64,000 nucleotides of DNA from Romanomermis culicivorax (Eukaryota > Nematoda > Enoplea > Mermithida > Mermithidae). Made by a program: the position numbers and the translations under genes. The stretch spans positions 682,001 to 746,000 of the forward strand of contig CAWUHX010000064.1 in NCBI GenBank assembly GCA_963922205.1, read 5' to 3'. The notes below the pieces were generated by a model that searched no databases, was not told where the DNA came from, and was given only the letters and a program-made list of their open reading frames with translations. Below, piece after piece: positions 1-11,057 of this stretch (the stretch's first letter is position 1; every line of letters begins with the position of its first letter).

Positions 1-79
1 CCCTAATATAGGCACGGCTGAATCAGGAACATTTTTGTTTTCTTTATGCTGTTCTCCCATATGCAAATTGGTGCCCAAT

Positions 80-2045
80 GACTGTAACCAAGGCCCAGTT
101 GCATTAAAAGTTCGGTATGATTTGAATGTCATCAGGATCATAACGAGCTCAATGTCGAGATTATCCCCAACTCGAGCTGTCGGGTTGTGCTAACATTTTC
201 ACATAATTTTCTTATCTCTAAAGCAAATAAATATAAAAATGTCTGCAATTCTCAAACCCGAACTTACGTCTCAGTAGTAGTTAATCCTGAAGAGAGTATT
301 GTTTGTGCACTGGAAGGGAATAATTTGGACATTGCGATTAGCTCAAACTCAGGATCAGCAATTTAATCCCGATGTTGAGATTATCCTCATGTTGGGTCAG
401 TGCAACCAACCTCAGGTTTCTTTATAGTTTTGAAAATGGCTATAATATGTCTGCCTCACTATTCTCAGCAAGTGTGAGAGGCAGGAGTTTTGAATTGGTC
501 GGGGGTTAGAAAAGTATTGGTTCACCATTTCTTTACATTTGAAATCATGTGCCTATAATTTTCATACTGAAAAATTTTGCTATAGCTAATGTCAGGGGAA
601 GGACAAAATGCACGATGCTGCAGAATATACTTCTCCACAGACATGGAAAATTTTTTTTGAGAAAGAATAAAAATCCAATATAACGAAAGTGGATTTTTCC
701 CAACTCCAACCCGAGTTCTCAAAAATCTAGTTCAATCCTTTTTCTAGCTTGGCAACTATCGAAGCAAGTATATTCTTATTTTTTCTGCCCCATCGGGGCA
801 TTTTCTAATAAACTAGTTCACCCCTTTTAGTGGGCCTCAACCATGCATAAAAATTTCCATAGAAGCACATTGAAGTTTTAAATTTGGTCATCTTCACGTC
901 AAAAACAATAAAACACGAATTCTCGCTTTCGGTAAAAGTAAAAGATGTGTAAACCGCATATTACTTAAAAAACGTTGTAAACAGACTGAAAGGTGACCAT
1001 ATCTATTGAATTCGTCATGGTCTAGAATCCCTCCACCCAAAAAATCGCAGAAATACCTTTGCTTACACAAATGACCATTTTTCATGTAAACCGACTGCGT
1101 CCATTGAATTCCCCATGGTCAGAAACATCTTCCCTCAAAAATCGCAGAAATGCGTTTGTTTACACTCAGTATGATTTCTTGCATAAAGTGATCACATTCA
1201 TTAAATTTACCATGATCGAAAACCCCTTCCACAAAAAAATCGCGAAAATAGGCTTGGTTACATCCGAGATAATTTTTTGTGTAAAGTGACGTATCCATTG
1301 AATTCCCCTCAGTCGAAAACCCCTTCCACAAAAAAATATCGAAGATACATTTGTTTACACCCGGGATAAGTTTTGTGTAAAGTGATCGCATTCATAAAAT
1401 TCTTCGTGGTCGAAAACCCCTTCCACAAGAAAATTACGGCAGTACGCTTGTTTACACCGTGGATAATTTATTTGTGTAAAGTGAGGACGTCTATTGAATT
1501 CCCCGCAGTCGAAAACTCCCCCCTCTGAAAAATCACGGAAATACGCTTGTTTACACCCGGGATAATTTTTCGTGTAAAGTGACCGCGTCCATCGGATTCT
1601 CAATGGTCGAAAACCCTTACAGCCCAAAAATCCTAATAAGACTATCGGTTCAATTGAAAGTGCAAAAAATTAGTAGCGCATTATGCCGCAAAAAATTATT
1701 TTTTTGAAACCGTAAGTATTATATAACAAAATTGGGGAATTTGGCATTTCTCGGGACTTTGGACCACCATATAATTGAGTAGAGACCATATTTTAAAAAA
1801 ATGAAAAATCGCATTTTTGAGATTTCACCACCAAGATGCTTGCGCCGAAGTATGGAGGTTGGATATGGGACACCCATTGCTGGGCATAGTGGAACTGGGG
1901 GACCTAAAAAAGTGCGTTTTTTGCAATTTTTTGGGACCCCATCGAGCACCACTTGGAGATAGAGGCGAAATGACAACAGGCACCCCATAGTTGACACCTA
2001 TGACCGAAATTATGCAAAAAATCCGAAGGTTCTAGCTCTCATCGT
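80..2045. repeat. Long dispersed repeat block A, copy 1
   Basis: This block is repeated in the same orientation at about 5744-7690. The shared order is: a GGCCCAGTTGCA-TAAAAG start, a stretch carrying CCCCATCGGGGCATTTTCTAATAAACTAG, a 98-bp minisatellite, then a tail ending near TTTTGGCTCTAGAGG. The two copies flank the UGT exons at 3.07-3.9 kb. Short open frames here are broken and look like by-products of the repeat. The element class is unknown; no terminal repeats or target duplication were identified. Confidence 0.7.
1083..1640. repeat. 98-bp minisatellite, about 6 units (copy 1)
   Basis: Tandem units start with a GTGTAAAGTGA-like motif at about 1083, 1183, 1279, 1375, 1474 and 1572, a spacing of 96-100 bp. 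Each unit ends with TTTACAC followed by about 15 bases (often CCGGGATAATTTTT) and then the next GTGTAAA. TTTACAC and GTGTAAA are reverse complements, so every unit junction can form a short hairpin. The same array recurs with about 8 units at 6514-7260. Confidence 0.85.
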
Positions 2046-2309
2046 TTTGGCTCTAGAGGGTGGATGGTACTTGCTTTTCACTTTTTCATTCAGAAGCATT
2101 TCCAGAAAAAGAGGCTATAGGTTCTTGTGATTACAAAATTTACAATGGAGATATGAATGTGGAAAGTTATTAATATGCAAAGTAGGTGTAAACACGTTTC
2201 GACGGCCTGGTTTATTTTTGACAATGAGCCAAGTGCAATTAGCAGCTCCAAAGACGATAAAAAGCAAGAGTGGTTGCTAATTTTTCCAGAAAGTTTTTAT
2301 TCAGAGGGC

Positions 2310-2436
2310 AAAATCCGAAAGCAAAAAAGCGGCGCCGCGCGGCGAAGTATGACAAGGCACCGCGCGGTACTGCTTGTTAGTATGAATAAAAAAAGCTGTC
2401 CTGCGCGGTACCTCGCGGTGAAGTATGACAGGGCCT
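2310..2436. mobile_element. Partial Harbinger-like GC-rich MITE, one end only
   Basis: The segment contains GGCGCCGCGCGGCGAAGTATGACA-type repeats and ends in GAAGTATGACAGGGCCTT. It matches one half, including the terminus, of the complete 363-bp element at 62505-62867. The other terminus is not visible, so this copy is truncated or diverged. Confidence 0.6.
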
Positions 2437-3073
2437 TAAATATTTGAACTTATCCTAGTCCTTCTTTCAATTTTATCGAGTCCTATTATCTTTGAATCAG
2501 TTCTGATGGAGTCGAACATCCCTATTCTAGGTTGTGCGACAGTTTATACGAATTCACTGAGTTCGGGTTAGGGGGCGAAGCGGTTAGCAATGTCGAAGCC
2601 ACCAGTTGAAAGAGGTAAGAATCTGTGAGTCCCTGTGGTGCCTGTGATCCCAAAGTGGTAGGCCTAGATTCATCTTAAATTCAATACATGTGAGTTTGAA
2701 CATATGTCTAATATATGAATCCCAGTTACACATCAAGTGTATGTTGCACGTCCCCACAAATCCACAAATACAAAAGAGAAAATCAACAAAAATGCAAAAA
2801 AACAGAAATTCACACATCCAGCAGTCAGCATGTTCCTTTAAAGTTTGCCATTTGTTTAGAATAGAAGAGTTTGTAGATCAATCAACACACATTCCGCAAT
2901 GAACTAAGAAGTTTTAAGCGCCCACGTCAAAAAACTATTCTTTACCTTTGTAGTACAATAATTGCTAATAGAGGTTTTTGAAAATGAAGTGAGAAAACTT
3001 ACAAACCACTTACAGAACGTCCACACATTCGGCAGTGAGCTCTATGAATTCTAAATCTGAGTGTCCATTTTAC

Positions 3074-3514
3074 CTTCCATTCCAGAGGCATGCCGTCAGT
3101 GTTCGTAATCGATCCTAATGAAAACAGCACGACTCCATCGACAGCCTCATCTAATGCTTCTCGCCATTGGGCATTCAATGAATGTTTTTTCGCCGCGACG
3201 TCGGGCATGCCGACTCCAGCGATATAGGTCAGTCGATCGACTATAGGTCTAGCGAAATCCAGAAATAAGTCATTATTCGTCCAAATCCACTTCGACCTGG
3301 GTGCAATGTCGTTTAATAGGTCTGGAAAAGAAGGTCCGTAAATTTTCCTGTAAACTTTAGTTTGTAGACCATTGTTGAACATTGCGTCCGTATAATGAAA
3401 AGTTAAATAACGAACAATGTTGAAAAGTCTTTGTCGAAAAGTCATTTTATCGTCGAAATGCGATAAAAGTTGAGGTATATGGGAATAAGGCACGGGAATA
3501 TTTTGGGTCCACGC
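3074..3514 (-). CDS. UGT exon 3: domain linker and start of donor domain
   Basis: The acceptor TTTCAG at 3515-3520 precedes [15 protein letters not shown], the usual UGT linker. The exon continues through [25 protein letters not shown] and GVVLFSLGS and ends MPLEWK at a GTAAAA donor. There are no internal stops over 147 codons. No exon for the following UDP-sugar-binding segment was found between 1 and 3073 on this strand. Confidence 0.85.
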
Positions 3515-6500
3515 CTGAAATTAACTAGTGAAAATGTCAATTTATGATCGTGATACTGAAAATCAGATTTTCACTGCTAGCGAAATTCAGGCAGACAGAC
3601 CTGATTATCGTACAACAATCCACTGCTCATCCAAATTATAGATTTGATATCGAGCAAATGCGTCAATCCGAATTCGCACATGGCCACCATATGAAAAATC
3701 GCGACGTCGAATTTTTGGTCTTTCAATAAAGCTTGTAGAGTTTGATTGCGGATGAAATTTTCGCAACCTTCAGCGAAAACGTCCAAATAAAAGCTTCCAG
3801 CTAACGATTTGAGACCTGAAACGTTCGTGTGAAGAGGAGCCCAGACGTCAGCGAGATTCGTCAGAATGTATAGTTCCTGTTGGCCGTCACTTGAAAAAAT
3901 TTGTTACCATTTGGAAAAAATTGAAAAAATGTCAGCTTCTCGAATCGTGCTCCATTTTTTAGAATGAATCTCATCACTTTGCACGCTTTTCAAAAGTAAA
4001 ACTTGTATTTCCCATGTCGCCTCAAACTAATGGGGCCCTCCTTCAGCCAACCTTGGCCTTGGGACCAGAGCTCCACTTTATGAACATAAAAATGATTTTT
4101 CTCAAGAGATCATGACATTTTTCAGAGATACCTGTAAAAAAAATTTGATTCACATAAAAATGAACATTGCAGCGGCGAAAAAATGGTTCAATTCGATACA
4201 CAATTTTCATGAAATAGAAAACTTTATACTAGAAAAAAAGACTGGGAGTAAAAGCAAGGAAGCAGCATCATAATGTTTATTCCTTTTTGATTTCGGATAG
4301 AAATGTTTTGGCATGTGTGTGCGTGTTTAACTAGGTTTTTGGAGAAAATTATCAAGCGATCTTTTTGTCGCTAATTGACGCGAAAATTAGTTTCATTCAT
4401 TACAGTAATAAGCATACAATTCTTTCCGAATCAAACTTACTTTCATCGATTCGCTGCATCGTCATTTTAGACTAGAAACATCGAAAAACTTTTTCATCTC
4501 AATAATGCTTTGGATGAAAACTTTTGAGCATCACGTTCGATGGCTTTAAGGCACGATTTCTGAGAAGTTCTACCTTCTCTATGATAGATGACGAGTAATC
4601 ATATCTCAAAATGAGATATTTTGGGTAGTTTCGTGCGCTGAGTTTCATGATATCATTGGTTTTGCTGGAAAACGAAAATTCACACCCCAACAGTGTATTT
4701 GAAAATTGATGTATTTTTGGCATTTTTTGTGGTCTTGCTAGCCAAGTGATATTTCAGGATCGGATTGATCTCATTCGATAAATGAACATTTATTTTACAC
4801 AAGGGAGAATGCTACGTTTTGATATAATATTTACAGTTCATAATTGCATGTTACTCTTTTTAGACAGTTTAAAGTGTTGAAAGGCAGTCGTCAAATTTTA
4901 AAAATAGCCTTCCCGAGCACCCTCCCATCGGATGCCGCAGAATTTTATTTTCTCATTTTATAGCTCATGCGTTCTTACTGTATTGGTAAAATTGCCATCA
5001 AAATGTTTGTAGTTTAGGGAGCTGGCGCAGCGTTTAAGAAGGCATACTTATGGAAATCGCTAAGAAATCACTGCATTTTTCAAGCGGCACTTTACCTCTT
5101 GTGATAAGTTTATTATCTGTACTGAAGAATTATCAAACTAGTTTATTAGAAAATGCCCCGATGGGGCAGAAAAAAGGAGAATATACTTGCTTCGATAGTT
5201 GCCATGCTAGAAAAAGAAGTGGACTAGACTTTTGAGAACTTGGGTCAAAGTTGGAAAAAATTCACTTTCTTTATATTGGATTTTCATTCTGTCTCAAAAA
5301 AGTTTTCTATGTTTGTGAGAAAGTATATTCTGCAGCTGAGTGCATCAACACACTTTCTAACCGAACATATGCATCTCCGAAATTTTGAGGAAGGCACAGG
5401 GGTGGACTTTTTGGCGTTTTTTGTGACAAAATTAAAAAAAAGTTGAACAAAAAACTATTCTTCATAACAAATCTTTCAGTTTCCAAACCCTTGGTGAAGT
5501 TTGTACTCCCCATGTCCTCCCTCTCACACATGAGTGTTTCTAACTGCATGAGCTTTTTTTCTAAATTTAGTGTCAATAAGACAGGAATCAACTCTGAGAA
5601 GGTGACACATGAAATCCCCCTCAGTTTTTTTAGAAAATGCTACAGCACAAAGTCTTCTTAGAACTAAATCGATTGTGTAAGATGTGTGTAATTCACTCAT
5701 TTTATTTAACATATCCTATGGAATTCACTCCATAACCAAGGCCCAGTTGCACTAAAAGGGTTTAAGCTCCAGTCAAGATAGTCTCGAACAAAAAGACGAC
5801 TCGGTTTGATTTCACGTTCAGTACAATTTGAATGTCATCAGGACTTGTCGGAATTATAACTATAATATGTCTCCCTCACCATTTTTCAGCTAGTGTGAGA
5901 GGCAGAAGTTTTGAATCGGTCGGGAGATAGAATCCCATTGGTTCACCATTTTTTTACATTTGAAGTCATGTGCCATATTATTTTCATATGGAAAAATGTT
6001 ACTGTGGTTGATGCCATGGGAAGGACAAAGTGCACGATGCAGCAGAATATACTTTCTCACGAACATAGAAAACTTTTTTGAGACAGAATGAAAATCCAAT
6101 ATAAAGAAAGTGAATTTTTCCAACTTTGACCCAAGTTCTCAAAAGTCTAGTCCACTTCTTTTTCTAGCATGGCAACTATCGAAGCAAGTATATTCTCCTT
6201 TTTTCTGCCCCATCGGGGCATTTTCTAATAAACTAGTTCACTTCTTTTTAGTGGGCCTCAACCATGCACGAAAACTTTCATAGAAGCACATTGAAGTTTT
6301 AAATTTGGTCATCTGCACTTCAAAAAAACAATAAAAAAACTTCAACCAACGAATTCTCACCTCCAGCAAAAGTAAAGCATGTGTAAAGCGCATAGTACTT
6401 AAAAAACGTTGTAAAGATACTGAAAGGTGACCATATCTATTGAATTCCTCATGGTTCAGAATATTCAACCGAAAAAATCGCAGAAATACCTTTGTTTACA

Positions 6501-9500
6501 CAATTGATTTTTCTCGTGTAAACTGACTCCGTCCATTGAATTCCCCATGGTCAGAAACATCTTCCCTCAAAAATAGTAGAAATACATTTGTTTACACTCA
6601 ATATGAATTAGTGTGTAAAGTGATCATTTTCATTAAATTCTCAGTGGTCGAAAAACCCTCCCACAAAAAGCTCACAAAAACAGGCTTGGTTAAATTCGGA
6701 ATAATTTTTTTGTGTAAAGTGACACATGCATTGAATTCCCCGCAGTCGAAAGCCCCTTCCATAAAAAAACACGAAAATACGCTTGTTTACACCCGCGATA
6801 GTTTTTCTGTAAGATGATCGCATTCATCAAATTCTCCATGATCGAAAACCCCGTTCACCAGAAAATCACGAAAGTACGTTTGTTTACAACTGGGCTAAGT
6901 TTTTGTGTAAAGTGATCGCATTCATCAAATTCCCCGTGGTCAAAAACCTCTTCCAGCAAAAAATCACGAAAATATGTTTGTTTACACACGGGATAATTTT
7001 TGGTGTAAAGTGATCACATTCATTAAATTCCTCGTGGTCGAAAATCCCCTCCACAAGAAAATTACGGCAGTACGCTTGTTTACACCATGGATAATTTTTT
7101 TGTGTAAAGTGAGGACGTCTATTGAATTCCCCGCGGTCGAAAACTCCCTCCACTGAAAAATCACGGAAATACGCTTGTTTACAACCGGGATAATTTTTCG
7201 TGTAAAGTGACCGTGTCCATCAAATTCCCAATGGTCGAAAACCCTTGCAGTCCAAAAATCGCAATAAGGCTACAGGTTTATTTGAAACTGCAAAAAAAAT
7301 TAGTAGTGCATTATGCTGCAAAAAATTATTTTTTTGAACCCATAAGTATTATATAACAAAATTGGGGAATTTGGCGTTTTCCGGGAATTTGGACAACCAT
7401 ATAATTGAATTGAGGCCATATTTCAAAGAAAAAAAAATTCGCATTTGAGATTACACCCCCAAGATGCTTAGGCCGAAGTATGGAGGTTGGATATGGCACA
7501 CCGATTGCTGGGCATGGTGGAACTGGGGGGCCTTAAAAAGTGCGTTTTTTACCTGTTTTTGGGGCCCCACCGAGCACCACTTGCAGATAGAGGCGAAATG
7601 ACAAAAGGCACCCCATAGTTTGCCCCTATGCCCGATATTATGCAAAAAACCCGAAGGTTCTAGCTCTTACCGTTTTGGCTCTAGAGGGGGGGGACATGAA
7701 ATTTGGGGGCCAAGTATATTATAGGTTGACGCTGTCGCGCCACCTATGATAACTAACTGACTGTAGTTTGATGTACTATAGTCTGTTTTTATGAAATGCT
7801 TCCAAATAGAAAAGTGACACCAATCAGTACTGTTGTCAAAATTGTTTACATAGAGCTCTTACCGTAAAATTTTCCGCTCGAAGAATTGTTAAATGTGAGG
7901 TCAGTATGCTGATCAATTTCCAGTCCTATATGATATATTATTTATCAGAAAATTGTAAAAATCTGAAATACTACTTGCTTTTCATTTTTAGTAGCATTCC
8001 AAGAAAAACAGTCTATAGTTGTTTTACAAACGAAACGAACGTTTTACACTCTGCAAGAAAGTTTAAACTGTCTAAAATTAGAAGCAGAACAAAAGAAAAA
8101 TCCTCTTTAGGGGCATTCCCCAGCACCTTCACTTATGATGCCGCGGAATTTTAGATTTTTTTCTTTAGTTTAGGGTAGCTGTGAAAGTAAAGGGTCATTT
8201 ATACTTGCCTTTTTCGGCGGATCGGAACGGAACGGAGTGCAATCGACACAAAGTTACCGAACGAAAGGATAATTTTCGTTCCGTTCCGTTCGGTTGGAGG
8301 TTACCGTCGGTCATTTTCTAGAAAAGTACAGTTATCCTTTGTGATCGAAAATTGATTTTCAGGCTGAACGTTTCAAGCTGTTGGCGATCGGTTCCGTTCC
8401 GTTCCGTCAAAAAAAGGCAAGTATAGATGACCCTTAAGATCACAATTATTCTACGTGTGACTCTATCGTGTTCTTTATCTTTTTTGTGACAATTTTGCGG
8501 TGTACCAAAAACAAAAAAGAATAAAAATAGAAAAAACAGAAGAAAAATATAAAGGAAAAAATAAGAAAAGGAGAATGTTTAAAAAGTAATCAAAAAATAT
8601 AGAAGAAACTAAACAAGAAAGATGAAAGACAAAAAAGTGGAATACAAGAGAGAAAATTAAACGAAAAAAGGAACGAAAAACATAAAAAACAAACGCAGAT
8701 CGAAGAACATAAATGACTCGCAATTTTGGAAGCTGTATAGATTTGCATACACCCCCTTGTCGTTCAAATATATTTTTGAATCTGGATAACGCCAACCGAT
8801 AAAGTTCTGGGGATACAGGATGCATCTTTACCTATTACATTATAAGAAAAAATCTGGCTCAAGGTCCTGATAAATTTTCATTGATCTAGGTTTGATGATT
8901 GCTGAACGAAGGGCTTCAAACCAAAAATCCGAAATTTCGAAAATTTTTATTAAATTTCACAAATTGAGCTATTGTTTGGAATCCATTAACCGGAAAACGG
9001 CGAGAGTTATTCGGATGCCTTTCGCTGTATTGGAAAGGCACTATAATCTACTATCATTCCATTTGTTTTCGTCTGGCGAACATCACATGCTGTGAAACAG
9101 AGTGCCTCCAACTGTAGATCACTTTCTCACAGCTTATAACATAGGTTGGGGCTAGGCGGCGGACATTTATTTTGTAACATTGAACTCGCGGCTTCGAATT
9201 TTTTCAATCAAATCATTCAAGAAAGAAATTGTTGTTGCATCTTTTCTGAGACACCCTGTTGCTCGACCATTGTAAATAGATGAATGAACATTTACCATTG
9301 ATTCTATCCACATTTTTTCTTTTTATTCACCTAATCTCAATGTTTTCAATGTTTCTTGCATCCCGTTAATGACATATTCAGTGGCACGAAACAGAATTTT
9401 TGTATCAACTTTGAGAATGTGCAGACCCCTACAGCTCTCAAAACGATACATGATTGAAATTTCAACACAATATGCTGAACATTAGTGGCTACAGAAATCA

Positions 9501-10372
9501 AGAAAAAAATGCTGCGGCATCCTGTGGGAAGGTGCCGAAAAAAATCCCCATTAGACTTTTTCGGTTAATTTCAACTTCCATTTTGACACTTCAAGATAAA
9601 TTAAAAAGTGTAAATTAAAGTTTTAGAAAATGTTTTTCATGCCTGCATATAGAGCATGGTTTTCTGCATGCAACGAACATTCGGCTTCAGAGCCACTTCT
9701 TTTCTGAGCTGTGATATTTCGATACACATGTACAGACCGAAAATTTCCAAAAACTCAAAATTTGTGGGTACAGTAGCTCTATGCGAATTCTGACTTTTAT
9801 GTTGAGTGAACGCTGTCAGGAAACTCAGCAAAACTACCCCAAATTCTCATTTTCGGATATTATTAATATTCAACTTATCATTATATCAATGGAACCGAAG
9901 ATCGAATCTCTCAGAAATCTTTTCTTCCTATCTGAGTGGTAACGAAATTTTTCTTAGCGAAAACCGCGCATCAATAGACAAATGTCAATCAGTTTTATAC
10001 CCAAAAATTAGTCTGTACATAATTATCGAATTATTTTTTCAAAAAAAACCGTAATTTTTTACCGTAATAGTCAAAATTGTCTTGGAATACTTTCGCATTC
10101 GTATCGGACAATAATAGCCAACTTTTCGGATTTTGAACCACTAACGTCCTAATTTCTCGAACATTTTCGTTCAACAAATGATCCAATCTAGTCAAATTGG
10201 GCCGATATTGAACTATCAATAACGTAACTTTATTTTTTCTATCCGAAGCCAACGCATTGGCCAATCGGGCGTTGAAAATCAAATGACTGTTACTATGCCC
10301 TGGAGCTGCCAATAAGATATTATAACCATGGACAAATTCCACAATAAATGCGACAATAAAAAACGCGTACAT
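3074..10372 (-). CDS. UDP-glucuronosyl/glucosyltransferase (UGT), 5' three exons only
   Basis: UGTs transfer a sugar from a UDP-sugar to small lipophilic molecules, usually facing the ER lumen. Three minus-strand exons are visible: 10050-10372, 3601-3889 and 3074-3514, giving about 351 residues. They cover the signal peptide, the acceptor-binding N-terminal half and the start of the donor domain (a GVVLFSLGS motif near the end of exon 3). The C-terminal third, including the UDP-sugar signature and membrane anchor of a normal protein of about 530 residues, is not seen; it may lie left of position 1 or be lost. The 6.2-kb first intron holds repeat block A copy 2 and two MITEs. The first and second exons join in frame only if the weak donor CG|GTTTTT at 10050 is used, so the 10-kb exon could instead belong to another UGT copy. 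Specific substrate cannot be inferred. Confidence 0.7.
3601..3889 (-). CDS. UGT exon 2: middle of acceptor domain
   Basis: The exon begins after a TTTTTTCAAG acceptor and ends at CAG|GTCTGT. It encodes the [10 protein letters not shown] segment, then a region with [11 protein letters not shown] and a KFDVAIFHM motif typical of the UGT N-terminal domain. It joins exon 3 in phase 0. An alternative acceptor (CAACAG) lies 13 bases further in. Confidence 0.75.
4543..5150. repeat. Dispersed repeat, related to arms of the 51-55 kb palindrome
   Basis: The segment from TTTAAGGCACGATTTCTGAG through the TTTCGTGCGCTGAGTTTCA motif to AAGAATTATCAAACTAG follows the same order as 51043-51660 and, reversed, 54690-55315. 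It therefore belongs to the same family as the giant inverted repeat in CAP intron 1. It lies in UGT intron 1. Confidence 0.7.
5133..5345. repeat. Inverted copy of part of repeat block A
   Basis: The segment reads as the reverse complement of about 6040-6250; both contain the CCCCGATGGGG core next to an actagtttattag/ctaataaactagt flank. The two inverted segments are about 0.7 kb apart and could form a hairpin. Confidence 0.75.
5744..7690. repeat. Long dispersed repeat block A, copy 2
   Basis: This is a direct repeat of 80-2045 with the same internal order, located in UGT intron 1. It differs by scattered substitutions and by having more minisatellite units. Downstream of 7690 the two copies stop matching. 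Confidence 0.7.
6514..7260. repeat. 98-bp minisatellite, about 8 units (copy 2)
   Basis: Unit starts are at about 6514, 6611, 6713, 6808, 6905, 7003, 7103 and 7200. The unit at 6808 is degraded (CTGTAAGATGA). The TTTACAC...GTGTAAA dyad seen in copy 1 is kept in most units. Confidence 0.85.
7776..8018. mobile_element. Mariner-like MITE (CTATAG termini)
   Basis: A 243-bp element has termini CTATAGTCTGTTTTTATG and, reversed at the right end, CTATAGACTGTTTTTCTTGG. The dinucleotide before it is TA; after it is TT, so the TA duplication is not exact. Relatives lie at 49441-49689, reversed at about 50755-50990, and more distantly at 12560-12700, 57740-57880 and 59118-59340. There is no transposase. 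Confidence 0.6.
8191..8434. mobile_element. Harbinger-like MITE with GGAACGGAAC subterminal repeats
   Basis: A 244-bp element has inverted termini AGGGTCATTTATACTTGCC and (reversed) AGGGTCATCTATACTTGCC. It is flanked by TAA at 8188-8190 and TAA at 8435-8437, the 3-bp duplication expected for PIF/Harbinger elements. Inside each end are repeats of GGAACGGAACGGA and their complement. There is no coding capacity. Confidence 0.75.
10050..10372 (-). CDS. UGT exon 1: signal peptide and start of acceptor domain
   Basis: I start at the ATG at 10372-10370 because it opens directly onto a hydrophobic signal peptide of about 16 residues ([16 protein letters not shown]). This is followed by [17 protein letters not shown], the typical first strand and loop of nematode UGTs. 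Two donors exist: G|GTAAAA at 10063, better by consensus, and CG|GTTTTT at 10050, the only one phase-compatible with the next visible exon. Confidence 0.75.
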
Positions 10373-10590
10373 GGCGCATTGAGTCAAGATGGAAGTGGTA
10401 TGCCCGTGAAGGGTCTTCAGAAACGGTCTTATCAGTGAAGGTAAACAGGAAAAGCCTGAGAACGCTTTTCACGTATCACAATTTAGCATACGGTGTGAAA
10501 ATTTATGGACCAGAGCCAGCAATGTAAGCCACGTGTAAAGGTTCCACATCTAATGGCCAAAGTGTATTTTTTGGAAATGAAGTTATAGTC

Positions 10591-11057
10591 CAGGGGCCGG
10601 TTTCATAAAAGGGACTTGAGCTCCAGCTGAGCTGCAGCTTAAGCTATAGCTTATCTCTATATGTTGTACCATTGCCGTTAAGCTTCAGCTCAGCTGTAGC
10701 TTAATTCATGCACACAAAACATATCGACAGAGTTGAGCTGCAGCTTAAGCTGTAGCTTATCTCTATATGTTGTACCATTGCCGTTAAGCTGCAGCTCAGC
10801 TGTAGCTTAATTCATGCACTCAAAACATATCGACAGAGTTGAGCTGCAGCTGAGTTGTAGCTTTAGTCTGTATGCCATAAAATTGTCGTTAAGGTGCAGC
10901 TCAGCTGCAGCTTAACTTTCTCGATATGTAATGTGTGTATGAGTTGTGCTACAGCTGAGCTACAACTTTCGGGCAATGGTATAACATATAGAGTTAAGCT
11001 ATAGCTTAAGCTGCAGCTCAGCTGGAGCTTAAGTCTCTTTGATGGAGCCCGCCCCTG
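10591..11057. mobile_element. Foldback element made of AGCTGCAGCT/CAGCTGTAGCTT repeats
   Basis: The element starts CAGGGGCCGGTTTCATAAAAG and ends, when reversed, CAGGGGCGGGCTCCATCAAAG. Almost the whole interior consists of alternating TTAAGCTGCAGCTCAGCTG-type palindromic modules separated by TCTCTATATGTT and ACAAAACATATCGA spacers. The CAGGG start resembles hAT termini, but I could not find an 8-bp target duplication. A related but rearranged copy is at 62241-63332. Confidence 0.65.

Noticed and set aside
7906..8154. Open frame similar in protein sequence to a minus-strand frame at 54279-54659
   Set aside because: The similarity (a HSARKF..SK.RS segment) follows DNA-level homology of a dispersed repeat; frames are short and have no start or splice context.
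8475..8825. Minus-strand frame of 116 codons in UGT intron 1 as a possible missing UGT exon
   Set aside because: Composition is dominated by Phe/Ser/Leu from an AAAAA/GAAAA-rich stretch and shows no UGT motif.
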